A stretch of DNA of 64,000 nt from Undaria pinnatifida (lineage: Eukaryota; Sar; Phaeophyceae; Laminariales; Alariaceae), in assembly GCA_012845835.1 (NCBI GenBank), contig JABAKD010000006.1:5448318-5512317 (forward strand), in the 5' to 3' direction. The position numbers and the translations under genes are program-made. Of the stretch, positions 1 to 13,300 are shown one piece after another (position 1 is the stretch's first letter; the number at the start of each line of letters is the position of its first letter). The notes beneath the pieces are model-generated. The model made no database searches. It was not told the origin of the DNA and saw only the letters and a program-made list of their open reading frames with translations.

Positions 1-419
1 AGCAGCATAGACAGCAGCAGAGGCGTTAGTGACCTAACGTCGCCGGCGACGGTGTACACGCCAGATTTTCAAACATAAAGGTAAACGGGAAAACAAGACC
101 CACCACTTCGAAATAAACCCACTTCCCAACAATCAGAAGCCATAATGGGCGCCCCATATATCTCATGCGGTCATTTCTGGAGCCTCAAAACTAGAAAAAT
201 AATCGCCAGAAATAATCGCTCAAAATGTTTCCACATTAGTAGGTTTTACGCAAGAAAAAGTCCCTACGAGCACAAGGAGCACTCGGAAGGATTGGAACCA
301 GCATCATTGAGTTCAGCAGGGACTAAATTCACTTACCAATCTACAGGGGACGCCTGCTTTACACCTGCTGTATACCAGTACAATCGTGACCTGTCCGACC
401 TACTGCAGTAAGCCCCCCC

Positions 420-515
420 GACAAGGCGGTCTCAGTAAGGCGGTACGATATTAAATAGTGTTCCGATATAAGGCGGTACAGTACTGTTTCGATACAAGGC
501 GGCCAAAATCACTTG
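420..515. repeat. short tandem repeat, GATATAAGGCGGTAC type
   Basis: Three imperfect copies with 20-45 bp spacing. The flanks from 1 to 420 hold nothing I can identify. Confidence 0.5.
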
Positions 516-659
516 GAGCGACTGGGGAGTTGCTAGAGCTATGAGTCGGCAGGATTTAACGACTAATATCTAATCGGTAGGTGACGTTCGCCGACTACTT
601 GCCTTTAGTCGGCAAGTCGGCTGCGTCCGATCGAGTACGCATACAGAATAACCTGAACG

Positions 660-1265
660 ACGTATCACCCCAGAAAACACAGGATCTAGGTGATCTACAG
701 TAGAAGATCGTGATCTGATGTCCATTCGAATCGACCACAATGAGAACCCCGGATTAAGAGCGCCCCGTGACAAGCAACCCGAAACATGCGCTCTTAACTA
801 CAAAGCGCTCTTCTTTGTGGTGGGAAATATGTCGCCTTTAGTGTGGCGGGACATGCCGAGTTGTCCGCTCTTAACCCCCGCATGCTCTTAAATCGGGGTA
901 CCCACTGTATACAGGTCGTGCACGACATCTCAAAACCGCGAAAGCATGAGATCTAGAGTTATTGACACTAAGTAGTGATCTGTCAGATCTGCAACCATCT
1001 GGTAATTGATTCCTCGAGCGATCTACCGGAATTAATGAAGCACCCGATCCAGTATACAGATCCTGCGAGACAAACCCCAACGGTAAAATTATCCTGATGA
1101 TCTACAGTTTAGATCGCGATCTCCCGAATTGCGCAACTGTGTAATCCTCAGATCTTGCACGGCATCTCACGGCGGCAACTACGCAAAATACAATATCTAG
1201 ATTATCTACTCTACATCAGTGTTTGTCTGATCTGTGCAATCACCAGATCGCCCATTGTCCATCCT
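660..1265. repeat. GATC-rich degenerate tandem repeat
   Basis: GATCTACAG, AGATCGCGATCT and related words recur with a spacing of about 110-130 bp right up to the exon 26 donor. Confidence 0.45.
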
Positions 1266-1268
1266 CAC

Positions 1269-1347
1269 CCTCGAGCTAAGTCTTTCCTCCAGGAGGGTCT
1301 CAGCGGCGGCCTTGTGGTACGAGAAGTTGCTAGCCACGCTATCCAGC
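1269..1347 (-). CDS. NUP160: NUP160 exon 26, last one seen
   Basis: The acceptor is TTGACATGCAG and the donor TCGAGG|GTGAGG. One base plus 26 codons, [20 protein letters not shown] continuing ERLSSR. The phase matches exon 25 across a 3.9-kb intron. The frame stays open to a donor, so the C-terminus should lie beyond base 1. Confidence 0.5.
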
Positions 1348-4300
1348 CTGCATGTCAAAAACAGGTTAACCGAGGACGAGAGGTGGGGGGGGGGTAGCGG
1401 ACGGGGATGGGGTGGAGTGGGGTGGCGCAGGGTAGGGTAGGGCAAGGTAGGGTAGAACAGGGTAGGGTAGGGTAGAGTAGGGTAGGGTAGGGTAGCGGGT
1501 AGGGTAGCGGGTAGGGTAGGGTGGGGTAAGGTCGGGTGGGGTAAGGCAGGGCAGGGTAGACTAGGGTAGGGTAGGGCAGGGTAGGTTAGGTTAGGGTGGA
1601 GAAGGGTAGGGTAGGGTAGCGAGTAGGGTGGGGTAAGGCACGGTAGGGTAGACTAGGGTACGGTAGGCCAGGGTAGGGTAGGTTAGGGTGGAGAAGGGTA
1701 GGGTAGGGTAGCGAGTAGGGTAGGGTAGGATAGGTTAGGGTGGGGTAGGGTAGGGTAGGGTAGGGTAGGGTAGGGTAGGGTAGGGGTAGGGTAGGGTGGG
1801 GTAGGGTAGGGTAGGGTGGGGTAGGGTAGGGTAGGGTAGGGTAGGGTAGGGTAGCGTAGGGTAGGGCAGGGTAGGGTAGGGTGGGGGTAGCAGTCGCCTT
1901 CCACAACGAAAAAAAAGCACATCTACTTTTCAAATAGGACTTTTTTCTGCATAAGTTTTGGTGTGGTTGGACGTTTGTTCAACTATACCTGGTATACCAC
2001 GTACATGTTTTGCAGGACTTCTCCAAACAAAAGTTTCATTTTTTTAGCGTCAAGAAATACACATTTTCATATTTTAAAAGCACAGCTTCTCTCCATACTG
2101 GAGCCAAAATGGGCGCCACACGGCATTCAATGTATATTCAGAATTTGATCATACTAACGTCTTGTTGATTTCGCGTCATAATACCGTACAGGTGGCTCCA
2201 GCAGTCTCCACAGCAAAACATAACGTCTAGGATAAAGTATAGAAATTTGGGAATAATTTATGCGTGAGTTGTTATACCTTCCATCTCCGTTCCATCCCGA
2301 ATTATACTAGTAAGTATATATTTCGAAGTACTGCATCAGGTACCAGGTACGTGTGTTTGGCGGGTTTCTTCCAACAAAGTTTCAACGGGCAGGGAGGGGG
2401 GGGCGTGAGGGGAACGTCGGTGTGGTAGGGAGGGGGTAGGGGGTGGTGATAGGCGTAGTTCAGGGCGGTTGCGGGGGACGGTGGGGGTATGGGGGTAGTA
2501 GGGGTAGGGTAGGGCGGGGTGGACCGGCAGGGCAAGGCACACGACGCAATACACGACAAAGCACGCGGGGCGCGGCACACACGACAAAGCACACTCTCCA
2601 ACAAAAAGGAATGGTAGAGGTGGCTCTAGTGAAAAAAAACACGCAGGACACATAATATATATATCCTTAATGAGGACACACAACCCGTAATATGCGCGAT
2701 CGGAGTATCACACACAGTTTGCAAAGATGAGTTTCGACACAATATTCGATCTCACAGCTGGAGTGTCTTTGATTTTTATAATATATCGGGCTGGCGGGGC
2801 AAAAGTTGTACGTCTCGAATGAAGATACGGGAACTCAGACAGGCTAACAGTGTATCCCCATAAGCACAGGTAAAAGAAAGAACGATAAGATATATCTGCG
2901 TGTGGCAAAATGCTAACTATTCTAAAAGATACTGCGGGCGATTGATTGTTGACCTTTTTACCACTAGCAAAAAAACTATCACTAAATTAAAAGGATTTTC
3001 TCCCCGAATGGTTGGTGCAGTTCTGAACGCAGTGTGTTGGTTGGCAGCCTTCGTATTTCGCACCGTCTTCGAAAACGGACACGAGTGTTGATACCGCAGT
3101 TCTACCACACACGCTGCGATATAGGCGCACCATTTTGTGTCAGAGACTCTCCGCTTAACCCCTTGAGAGCCCCCAAACCCCTCCCTATACTAATTCCAAG
3201 TAATTTTGTCCCCAGAAAGAGGTTCCAGCTGTAAAGGGGTTAAGGAGCTCCATACTTCATCCCGGGGAGCACCAAAAAAAAAAAACTTGACCACATTTTC
3301 TTTTTTAAAGGAGCCAGACACAGGGGGTTACGAAAACTAAGAAAAAGAAAAAGAAAGAAAAAAAGATAAAAAAGAAAGAAAAGAAAGAAAAAGAAAGTAA
3401 AAAGAAATAATAAGAGAAAAAAATGAAAGAAAAAGAGAACGAAAAAAGAGAGAAAATATTTGGAAAAAAAAGGGAAAAAAGAAGAAAGAAATAAAAAAGA
3501 AAAAAAGAAAAGGAAGAAAGAAAAAAATGAAATCAGAAAGAAGAAAAAGAAAAAAAGGAAAGAAAAAAAAAGAAAAAAAAGAAAGAAAAAAGAAAGAACA
3601 AAGAAAGAAAAAAAAAAAGAAAAAAAAAAGAAAAAAAAGAAAGAAAAAAAAGAAAGAAAAAAAGAAAGAAAAAAGGCGGAAAAAAGGAAAAAAAAAAACG
3701 AAAAAAAAGAAAGAAAAAAAAGAAAGAAAAAAAAAGAAAAGACAACAATGGAAAAAAAGAAAAATCATTTTTTTGATTCCCACAGAAATCACAACGCTCC
3801 GATTTTTTCGTTTTTTTTCACCCTTATAAATGCTTGCGGCTTCGTTTTCTCCTTTTTTTGTGCTCATCTGCCTCACACAAGAACTTATTTTGGGCAAACT
3901 TAAAGTGCAATCCGTTGACCAAATCCATGGCCTAGGTGTAAAGAGAAAGTTTACATTCCAAAAACAAGAACGTTTTTTCCCGGCGATTTTGGGTTCAGAA
4001 GCCCCGTCATTCAGAAAAAAATTTGTCAAAAAGTGGTATACTTTCATACCTCCATCGTAGCAAGCATAAAAAAAAAGTATACCTTAACACCCCCCCGCTT
4101 TTCTGAACATAGTACATATTAGTAAAGTGCAACCCGATGACCAAATCCATTGCCTAGGTTTGAAAAAAAAATCATGTCACAAAAAAAATAACGTTTTTTC
4201 CCGACGATTTTGGGTGAAGAAGCCTCGTCATTCACAAAAAGAAGTCAAAAAGGGGTATACCTCACTACGCCCCCCCCCCTCCCCCGCTTTTCTGACCACA

Positions 4301-7300
4301 GCACGAAAGAAAGAAATAGCCAAAAAGTGTTATACCTTCGAACCTCCATCGTAGCAAGCGTAAAAAAAAAAAGTATACCTTAATGATACCTTAATACCCC
4401 CCCTCCGCTTTTCTGAACATAGTAGTACATGTTACCGAGTGTTTCGACTGGCAGAGAAAGGAGTAAGCGTGCGAGGCGGCCGCTTTAGGGACCGACCCTC
4501 CAGATGATTCCAGGACATTCGCCGTACCATCGAAAAAAAATACTTCGAAGTAGCAAGAACACAGACTGCTGGCAGTATATCCTTCAAGCACAAGTAAAAC
4601 AAAGAATGAGATGCTATCTGCGTGCAGCAAATATGCTAACGTTTCACTGGAGTGGCCGTATTCGGTATGTTCGTCAGCTTGTTCCCACTCAATCCCTATA
4701 TCTTGGGCTGGGGCTAGAAAATTCTGAAAATTATCAGGTGAGACAGGGTGTGTGTGTCCCACACTAAGTTCAGTACACAATATAGCGTTCTTGCGTTTCG
4801 GACAAAGGTCGAGCTAAAACAAAATTGACTCAAGCAGTCTAAGTGCTGTGACGTGCTGCTGTAAAACCACATCAGGTACCTGATTTACATTATCTTCGAG
4901 TATTAATACTACATAATCAATTACACCAAGTACTCAAAAGAATTACCACTTTTTATTGTGCTCATCCCTTCTATTATCATCGCACTTGTTCCTTCTCCTT
5001 CTCCCTCCCTAGACGCGATTTAGGTCATCCGGGGTCGCTAAGCAAGCTTTTCTACCCCCTCCCCACCGCGGCACGCGCCTTCATTTCTGTCGCGAGAAAT
5101 ATTCCAGCTGTTCCTTCCCTCGTCGACTCGCATCGAGCGCGCGAACTCATGGGTCCTATTGCTGAGGTCACACTCACGAACTTAATCGATAACTAACACA
5201 TTCATCACATTTTTCATTATTTCTGCACCTGAGCAGCTGCCTAAGCACGGCCCAGAGCGAGACGGCCCGCTCGACCGAATCATTCGTTTCGTCCGCAGGC
5301 ACCCAAGGCTTAACTGGACCCACTCCCCGAAGCAGCGGGGGCAACCGCCCACGCGCGAAGCCCTCTGCAATGTCTTCTGCCTGGAGTGGGGTAGGTGAGG
5401 TGGGTGGTGGCGGCGGTGGTGGTGGGGGTGGATGTCAGGGTGGTGGACTCTACTCAAGTTTAATCGAGGGTATCGAGTAGAAAAACAGATGCCATAACGT
5501 GCAGCAGCAATAGCTGCAGAAAAACTAACAGCTGCGCATGAATTCACGGAAGCCAACGCTATTCTCAGCCCTCAGTCTTTATAGTCAAATCGTGCGCAAA
5601 AAAACGACGATACAGCAGCAGCAGAAAAACTAACAGCTGTGTGGAAATTCACTCACGGAAGCCAACGCTATTCTCAACCCTCAGTCTACACAGACAGATC
5701 GCGTAAAAAAAAAAACGAAAAGTGCAATGTAAGAAAGAAGAGAAGACTCCGGAGTAGCATTTCTTGCCCAAAACACCTGTCATTGACGGGGCCCCTCAAT
5801 TCGACCAACACCCACAAACTGACAACTATCGCTGGAGTCCCATTTGTGGTTTAACAAAAATATTAGACCTCTGAGTCGGCTGGAAACCACAACAAAAAAC
5901 TAATCGGCAGGTGCAGTTAGCCAACTAACCGACTTAAGCTGGCAAGACGGCGGGAGAAGCCAGCTCATGGCCAGCCGACTTGCCAACTTGAGTCAGGCGA
6001 GCGAAGCGAGTCAAATCAGCTACCCCCGGGCAACGTGGCCCCGGACCAAAAAACGAAAAAAAGCATCCCGCATCAAACAACACCCATAAGTCGAATAGTC
6101 AGCACGCCCGGGAAACGACTAACTATTAGCCCGACTAATATCTACAGTAGTTGGTGACTGAATTCGTGCCGACTCACAGCTCTAAAACTTATTCGTTTCA
6201 CAACGTTATCCTTTGCGGGCCCTTCGGGAGTCCTTCTGAAGCCCTTAGGGGAGCCCTCGGGGGCCCTTCGGGAGCCCTTCGGGAGCCCTTCGGGGAGCCC
6301 TCGGGGGCCCTTCAGGGTTTGATTCGCTTGGAATCCCGGGGTTGCCGCACGTTGAAAACGGGGGGTGGGGGGAATACCACTAAAAACTGAAGAAAAAATA
6401 ACTAACCACGCCGCGCAAGTAACCTGGCAAGCACAACACAAACCTGCCCTAAGCGAGTTTAGAGCTTCGTCCATCCACACCAAGGCCACGGGATGCGCAT
6501 TGGGATACACTCGTGCTGCGGTACAGGTAGCACGTTTTGCCAGATTTTTCTTTGTCAGACAGACAGACGGGGCTTCTTAACCCAAAATCGTCAGAATTTC
6601 GTTCTTCGTTAAATATTTTTTGTTGGACTACCTAGGCCATGATGGGATTGTTCACGGAGTAGCCCCCCCCCCCCCCCGCCCCCCCCCCCCCCCCCCCCCC
6701 CCGCTCGCCCCCCCCCCAAATCGTTTTTAATTCCTTAGAAGACCCGTGCTACGGTGTACAGGTGCACCACTTTTTTCTGAGGTTCCTCAATTTGAGAGCT
6801 TAAGACCGCTACTACACCGTAGGATGAAAAATCCCATGGCCTAGGTACACGACGAGAATCATCATGCAAAAATAAATAAACGGGGCGTATTGACGACGAT
6901 TTTTGGGTTAAAGAGCTCCGTCATTCACAAAACCATTAAGACAAAAAGAGATACCCGTCAATACCTCTACCGTAGCACGTGCCGAAGGCGTCATTCAGAA
7001 ACGATTCAAGACAAAAAGAGGTATAGCTTACTACCTCAATCGTAGCACGTGCCGAAGGCGTCGTTCAGAAACCACTTGAGACAAAAAGAGGTACACCTCA
7101 ATACCTCTACCGTAGCAGGTGCCGAAGGCGTCATTCAGAAACCATTTAAGACAAAAAGAGGTACACCTTAATACCTCCACCGTAGCACGTGCCGAAGGCA
7201 TATTATACATGGAGAGAGGGCTGTTCAAGCGAGGAGCCTCAGACGAAAAAGAGGGGTACCTCTATCGTAGCACGCGTTGAAAAAGGTACACCCCACCATG

Positions 7301-10300
7301 GCATGCGTGCAGAATCACAACCCCGCCTCTCCCGCGAACTCTTCTCATTATCCATCGTCCAAAAGGTACACCCCCGCCATGGCATGCCGTACACCCCACC
7401 ATGACATGCGTACAGGATCACAACCCAGCCTCTCCCGCGAACTCTTCTCATTATCCATCGTCCAAAAGGTACACCCCCGCCATGGCATGCGCGTACAGAA
7501 TCACAAACATCCCTCCTCTCCCGCCAAATATCTCCTTTTCTCGATCCCCAAAAAGGTACACCCCCCACCATGGCATGCGTACAGGATCACAAACCCCCTC
7601 CCCCTCTCCCGCCAACTCTACTCCTCTCGATCCTCAATGGAGTCAATCGTGTTTACAAGTTACCCCTTCGGGGTGTGATTGGCTTGGAAACCCGGGCGGG
7701 GGGGGGGGGGGGGTCGCAAGTGGAAAAGGGGAACACATGAACACATACAGAAAAGAAATTTACAAAAACATTCTAACAACGTCAGCTATGAGTTCGACAA
7801 GTTTAGGGTCCATACTCACCTTGCAAGCTTCGTGATACACCGGTCACCCGTTTTTAGTAAGTTGTCAGGTTTCATCATTGCCGAAGGCAATATTAAATAT
7901 ACACTGCTGTACAGCAGTAGTAAAACCTGAATCGATACATGGGAGTAATAATGGGCAGTAAACCTGCAACGAAACATGACGATGACATTAACATATTACA
8001 TCACACGAAAACAATTAGCCACCGCCCTTGCAACCGGGCAAGTACCATCGAGTAGCATCGACCAGCCCAAACGAGTTAATAGGTTAGTCTACAAAAAAAC
8101 AGAACGATATATATAGCAGCAACAACAAGAAATGCTAGTGTGGGAAACAACTCACCGAAGCGCAAGCTCGAGCAGCAGCTGCGACCACTTTGTCCATCTC
8201 GGCACGCATCACCGTGGGCTGTATAAGAAGTAGCAGGACAGGGAGGGGGGTGGGGGTGGGGATGGGGGTGGGGGTAGGGGTGGGGGTGGGGGTGGGGGTT
8301 GGGGTGGGGGTGGGGGTGAGGGTGGGGGAGGGGGAGGGGTGGAGGAAGGGGGTAACGCATGGCTTTGCATGGGTTTCAAAGCGAGCCGTTTATCGTGCGG
8401 AAGATATTTGATCAGAGCACTGTTTACGCTTGTGCGGCATCTGCATCTGAAGCAAATGGAACAAAACGAAAAATACAAACAGAACGAAAAACAAAAAAAA
8501 AATCAACCTTAGAAAAAACCAAAAAGCGAACAAAAACGAAAACTTACCAAAAAAAAAACTCAAACAAAGTGAGCCAAAAACGGAAACAAAAAAAAAAACG
8601 AAACTAAAACAACAGGGCAAACAGCAGAGATAGGACAAAAAACTTTACACTACGTTCCACGCCTTACCTTGTCGTCCAAACCCCGAAGCACAACATCAGC
8701 CGCCTCCTCGTACCTCCCCGCCGCCAACAAAGCCTCCACAACCTTTATCCCCCCCGTCACCACCACCCCTCCCCCCCCTCCCCCCCCCTCCCCCCCCGCC
8801 TCCCCCTTCACCAAACCCTCTCATCAACCGCCCGCCTCCAGCCTCCCCGCCCCTCCCGTAGCCCTCCACCACAGCCAACACGCCTCCTCCCCCCAAACCC
8901 CCACCCTCTTCCTCGGCGAGGTCAATCGCAGCAGCAACCCGCACAGCTTCTCTCTCCAGCACAGCTGCGGTGCGAACCCCAGCCGGCTGTCCTGATGCGT
9001 CTAGGGTGCGCCTAGCCCCCTCGTGGGGGAAAACAGCCGCGATTGTGTCGCCATCTTGCCCTAGAGGGGCCACGGCTAATGCGTTAAGGGCGGCTAAGCG
9101 CGCGCGCTGCGCCGCTGCCGCGTAGGGAAGGGTTGCCCCTTCGGGGTGGGCTTCAAGCCTGGTTGAGGAAACGGGAGTGGGGCGGGGGGGGGTCGTCGAC
9201 TGGTTGCACGAACATCACCAACACAGTCATTATCGCCAACAACACTATCTCCACCAAACTCAAAATCAACATCTACCGCCACCACCACCACCATCCGCAC
9301 CACTGCCACCACCATTTCCACCAGCAACACCACAACCCCCAACGCTACCCCCGCCAACAAATACAACACAACCACGCACACCACCACCAGCAACATCACC
9401 AATACCCTCCTTCCCGCCCCCCCTTCCCCCCCCCCCCCCCTACCGCCTCTTCCCTCCTCCCTCTTCCACCCCCTCTGTTATCCTCGTTTGACTGCCCCCC
9501 GTCCCGCCCCCCCGTCCTCGCCCTCCCTCCCCCCTCTTCCCCCCCAACAAAAATCAAACAAAGCTCACCTCGCCCTCAGGTCATCCTGAGCCCGAGCAGC
9601 CTCCACCATCTCCCCCCTCCCTACAAAGAACGCGTAAAGGCAGTCGAAGTAGTTAGCCTTCCTCTTCCCGCCCGCCCCACTGTCCCCACCACCACCGCCA
9701 ACTAGATCAGAAACCCTCGAGCGAAGAGCGGCCTCCCACATAGCATCCTCAACTACCGCGGCCGCCTCCCACGGGGTTTCCACATAACCCCCAGAGCCGT
9801 TCATGTCGAAGTCGGAACATGGGCATTTTTCAAGAGGGAGGGAGCACAGCTCGCCCAGTCGGCCACTCTCGCACATGTGCCGGGTGAGAGCTTCCAGGTT
9901 TTCCTACGATCAAAAAGGAGATGGGGGGGGGGGGGGAGGGGGGGAGGAGGGGGGGGTGACTACAACTTGTGCAGGCTAAGGGCTTCCAGGTTTTCCTACT
10001 AGAAATAGCTGAGGAGAGAGGGGAGAGGGGGGGGGGGACTCATTTCATGCATAGCCGAAGTCGTATGACCATACACCCTCGCATCCTACTACACCGGGAC
10101 GGAGCAGGTCGGGTTTTCAACAACCAGGCAGACACTTCTTGCACCAAGCGTCAAGCGCCGTGACGTCTTCGGCAAGACGCGAGCTGCACCATACCAAGTA
10201 CCGCTTGTGAGGCGGACTTCCGCATCTTGCGCGTACCTTCTTGCATGTAGATGACAGTTTCGAATGAATTGAAGGGGGGGGGGGTTAGGCACGGGGGCGG

Positions 10301-13300
10301 GGGGGGCGTGGGGTCGGGGGTTGGGGTTGGGGGGGGGTGGCGTAGGTGTGGGGGGGAGGGTGGAAAGCTCGGGCACACACAAAACGCGGCGCTGTTGCTT
10401 GCACTCAGGCGGTATGCGTGTGCGCATGTACTGCGTGTTGGATCTCGTAAACCAGAGTTTGTTTTTTATCGTTGAAAAAACACGCTACGACACACCTGGC
10501 ACAAAACAAACAATTAGCCACCACGCTCTATGATATACCAGTACAAAACATATAAACCACTTGCAACAACTCACAACTAATCCCTAGCTAGAAATAACCC
10601 AGTATGTAGATCAAAGGGCGAGGCTCATAACCTTACGCAATGAAGATTGCAATAGCCGGCGTGAGGGGTGGCGGCAGCACTGCCCCGCACCACCGCACCT
10701 GGTGCCTTTGCCCCCCAGCCCACAGGGTTGTCGCAGATGGCATCGAACGCCCCCTTCATAAAGATAACGCCTCCGAAGGGCGCTTTCGTTCCAACCAAAA
10801 CTTCCAAAGGGATTGATCACCCCACACGATGATATGATATACCAATATATAAAAAAAAACAATGATGAAAAACATACCGTCCTCAAAAAATAATACATAA
10901 GACCGGCTTGCACGTAGTCTTCAGAATAAAAAAAAGAAATTACTATTGACGCTAAATGTGGATGGTAGAACCACGCAGGAATGCTCGCCTCACGCGTTCA
11001 CTGAATGCACCGGGTACACAATACCCCATTATCAAGCATATGGGCCGCGAACCACCGCACCTTCCGCTGCTGCCCCACGGGATTGTCGCAAATGGCGTCG
11101 AAAGCCTCCTCGAAAGATAACGCCTCGGACGCGTGCTTGAAAACCAGCTGGCACAGCCTAGCCTGGCGTTGTGGCTCGGCGACGCGGAGATCCCTTTGGC
11201 GGGAGAACGATCGGGAGGCGTGTTTTTTTTAGTAATTTCCAGCTCCTAAACTTGTGCTAGTCTAACTCCAAGTGTTTCATCCCCATGTCGGGAGTGCGGT
11301 GCTAAACGAGTTATCGCCTTTACAACTGGAAACCCTTTTTTTTTAACGAATTTACTTGAGGTTAGTATAGGGAGGAATTTGTGGCCCCTCCCAAAGGGGT
11401 GAAGCCATTCCCGGCGCATTCTACGCATTCTACCATATTCGGTGCACAGATTCTTCTTCGCCTCATCACCCAAAACAAGGTCGCCGAGAAAATCATGTGA
11501 GCAGTCCTAGCCGAGCGTGCTGCAATGGAGGTAGCCCTTTTTTTTTTCGAGCTGAAACGCTGTTTTAACGACGGCGCTGCTTAACGCCCTTCCGACTGGA
11601 AACCCTTTTTAATAACAAGTTAGTTGGAGTTAGTACAGAGAAGAGCTCTGGGGCTGCTTAACCCTTCACCCCTTTCCGGGCTTCAGCGAAAAAAAAAAAC
11701 TGCCGAATGAAAATTGAACAATTGCGGTATCGATCACACGAAGAAAATCGCGGGCTGCTGGAGACGGTGACGGCAGGTGTAGAGGCCTAGCCACGGCGGT
11801 GCAAGGAGGCGCACGATCCTGGCCGTGCTTCTTTGAGGCCATGCTCTATTACGCTAGCGTGCTGCACGCACCTGGGCCCCACAACGACCATGTCCCAAAA
11901 TCGTCCGAATCTTGACACTCTTTGCGATATGCTTCGCGTTATTCCTAGGCCTTCGAATTGTCATCTGGTAAAACTGTTAGTTTTCTCCCAATATATACAT
12001 GGTCAGATTTTGTCCCCCGCTCACCGACTGACTAACATCACCCTGTTGACCCTGGTACAATCTACACTGTAGTTCCGGAGGGGAGTCGCCGACCTATGTC
12101 CTTAATGAGGACACACACCCCGTACTACGCGCGATCGGAGGATCACACACAGCTTGCAAAGATGAGTTTCGACAACATCTTCGATCTCACAGCTGGAGTG
12201 CATGTTTATTCTTATAAAATATATACTGAGTATATATCATTTTTATATTCCTCAAGCAAGGAACGTCCGAGAAATGGTTTCACGTCTACCGCAGCATTCG
12301 TCCCTATTGCCTACAGGTATTTAACGGAAAGTATAGTGAAACACGAAAGGGCTCCGTCCCGACCATATCGCCTAGTTCATCAGTGAAAGAAGCCCAGTCA
12401 GACAAAAGACACCCGGCCAACAAAGATGTTACCGTTGTCGCAGCAGCGCCTTCCATGCCTTTGTCCTAGATTGCCTTGCATCAGGGAGTAGGCGGACAGG
12501 AATACGGACAGCCGAGAAGCAAGCACGCAGACGACAAGCAGACAGAGAAACACAGAAGCAAAAGAAGTAGTCAAGCAAAGAAGACAAGCCAACAAACGCA
12601 AAAAACGCAAGCAAAACAAAACAAGCCAGTAAACAACCCAACAAAGACGCGAAACAAACAACATGAACAAACATGCAATCGGTCAGTACACCCAGACCAA
12701 AAAAGAAGAAAAAAGATAACACTAACCTCTCTGTAGCAAGAGCAGCGCGAGCGAGCTCCAACGCGTCCACCGCTCCCCTCCCCCCAAAGTCCCCCCCACC
12801 CCCGCCTCCACCCGCCATCCCTCCCCCGCCGCCCCTGCCACCTCGTCCCTGCTTAGCTCTCTGGCGCACGCGCTCCACCTCTGCTAGAGCATCTTCATAG
12901 TGCTTTACCACTACTTCACCTCCACCACCTCCACCACTAACGCCACTACCACCACCAACACTATTGTTGGTGTCGGGCCTAAAGAGAGAGGCTCTCAGAG
13001 GCTGTGAGGCCTTGATGTACCACCCTGTTGCCTTGTCGAGGAGGCATCCCTGTGGCGGGGGAGGTAGGGTTGTATTAGGGTTAGGGGCGGGGTTGGGGGG
13101 GTTAAGATATCTTAGGGGTTGGTCGAGAGGGGTGGAATGCGGGTGGAGGGGCCGGGAGGCGTTGGGGGTGGGGTAGAACGGGGTAGATATTGGCCAAGAG
13201 TTGGTGTGAAAAAAACAACAGCAACAACAATTGACGGCGCTATTCTCACCGCTGAATATAGCCCCCGCCCCCCCGAGCGAGCCACCGCCTCCGCCGAGTA

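Noticed and set aside
1384-1890. Chromosome end (telomere)
   Set aside because: The array is degenerate, internal and followed by coding sequence on both sides.
3337-4047. Long Phe/Ser or Lys/Glu open frames
   Set aside because: They are translations of a homopurine tract and have no composition or motif of a real protein.
10089-10427. Open minus frame between exons 21 and 22, looking like an exon
   Set aside because: The same sequence recurs at 45.49-45.71 kb as a dispersed repeat, and exon 21 joins exon 22 directly in phase and in family order.
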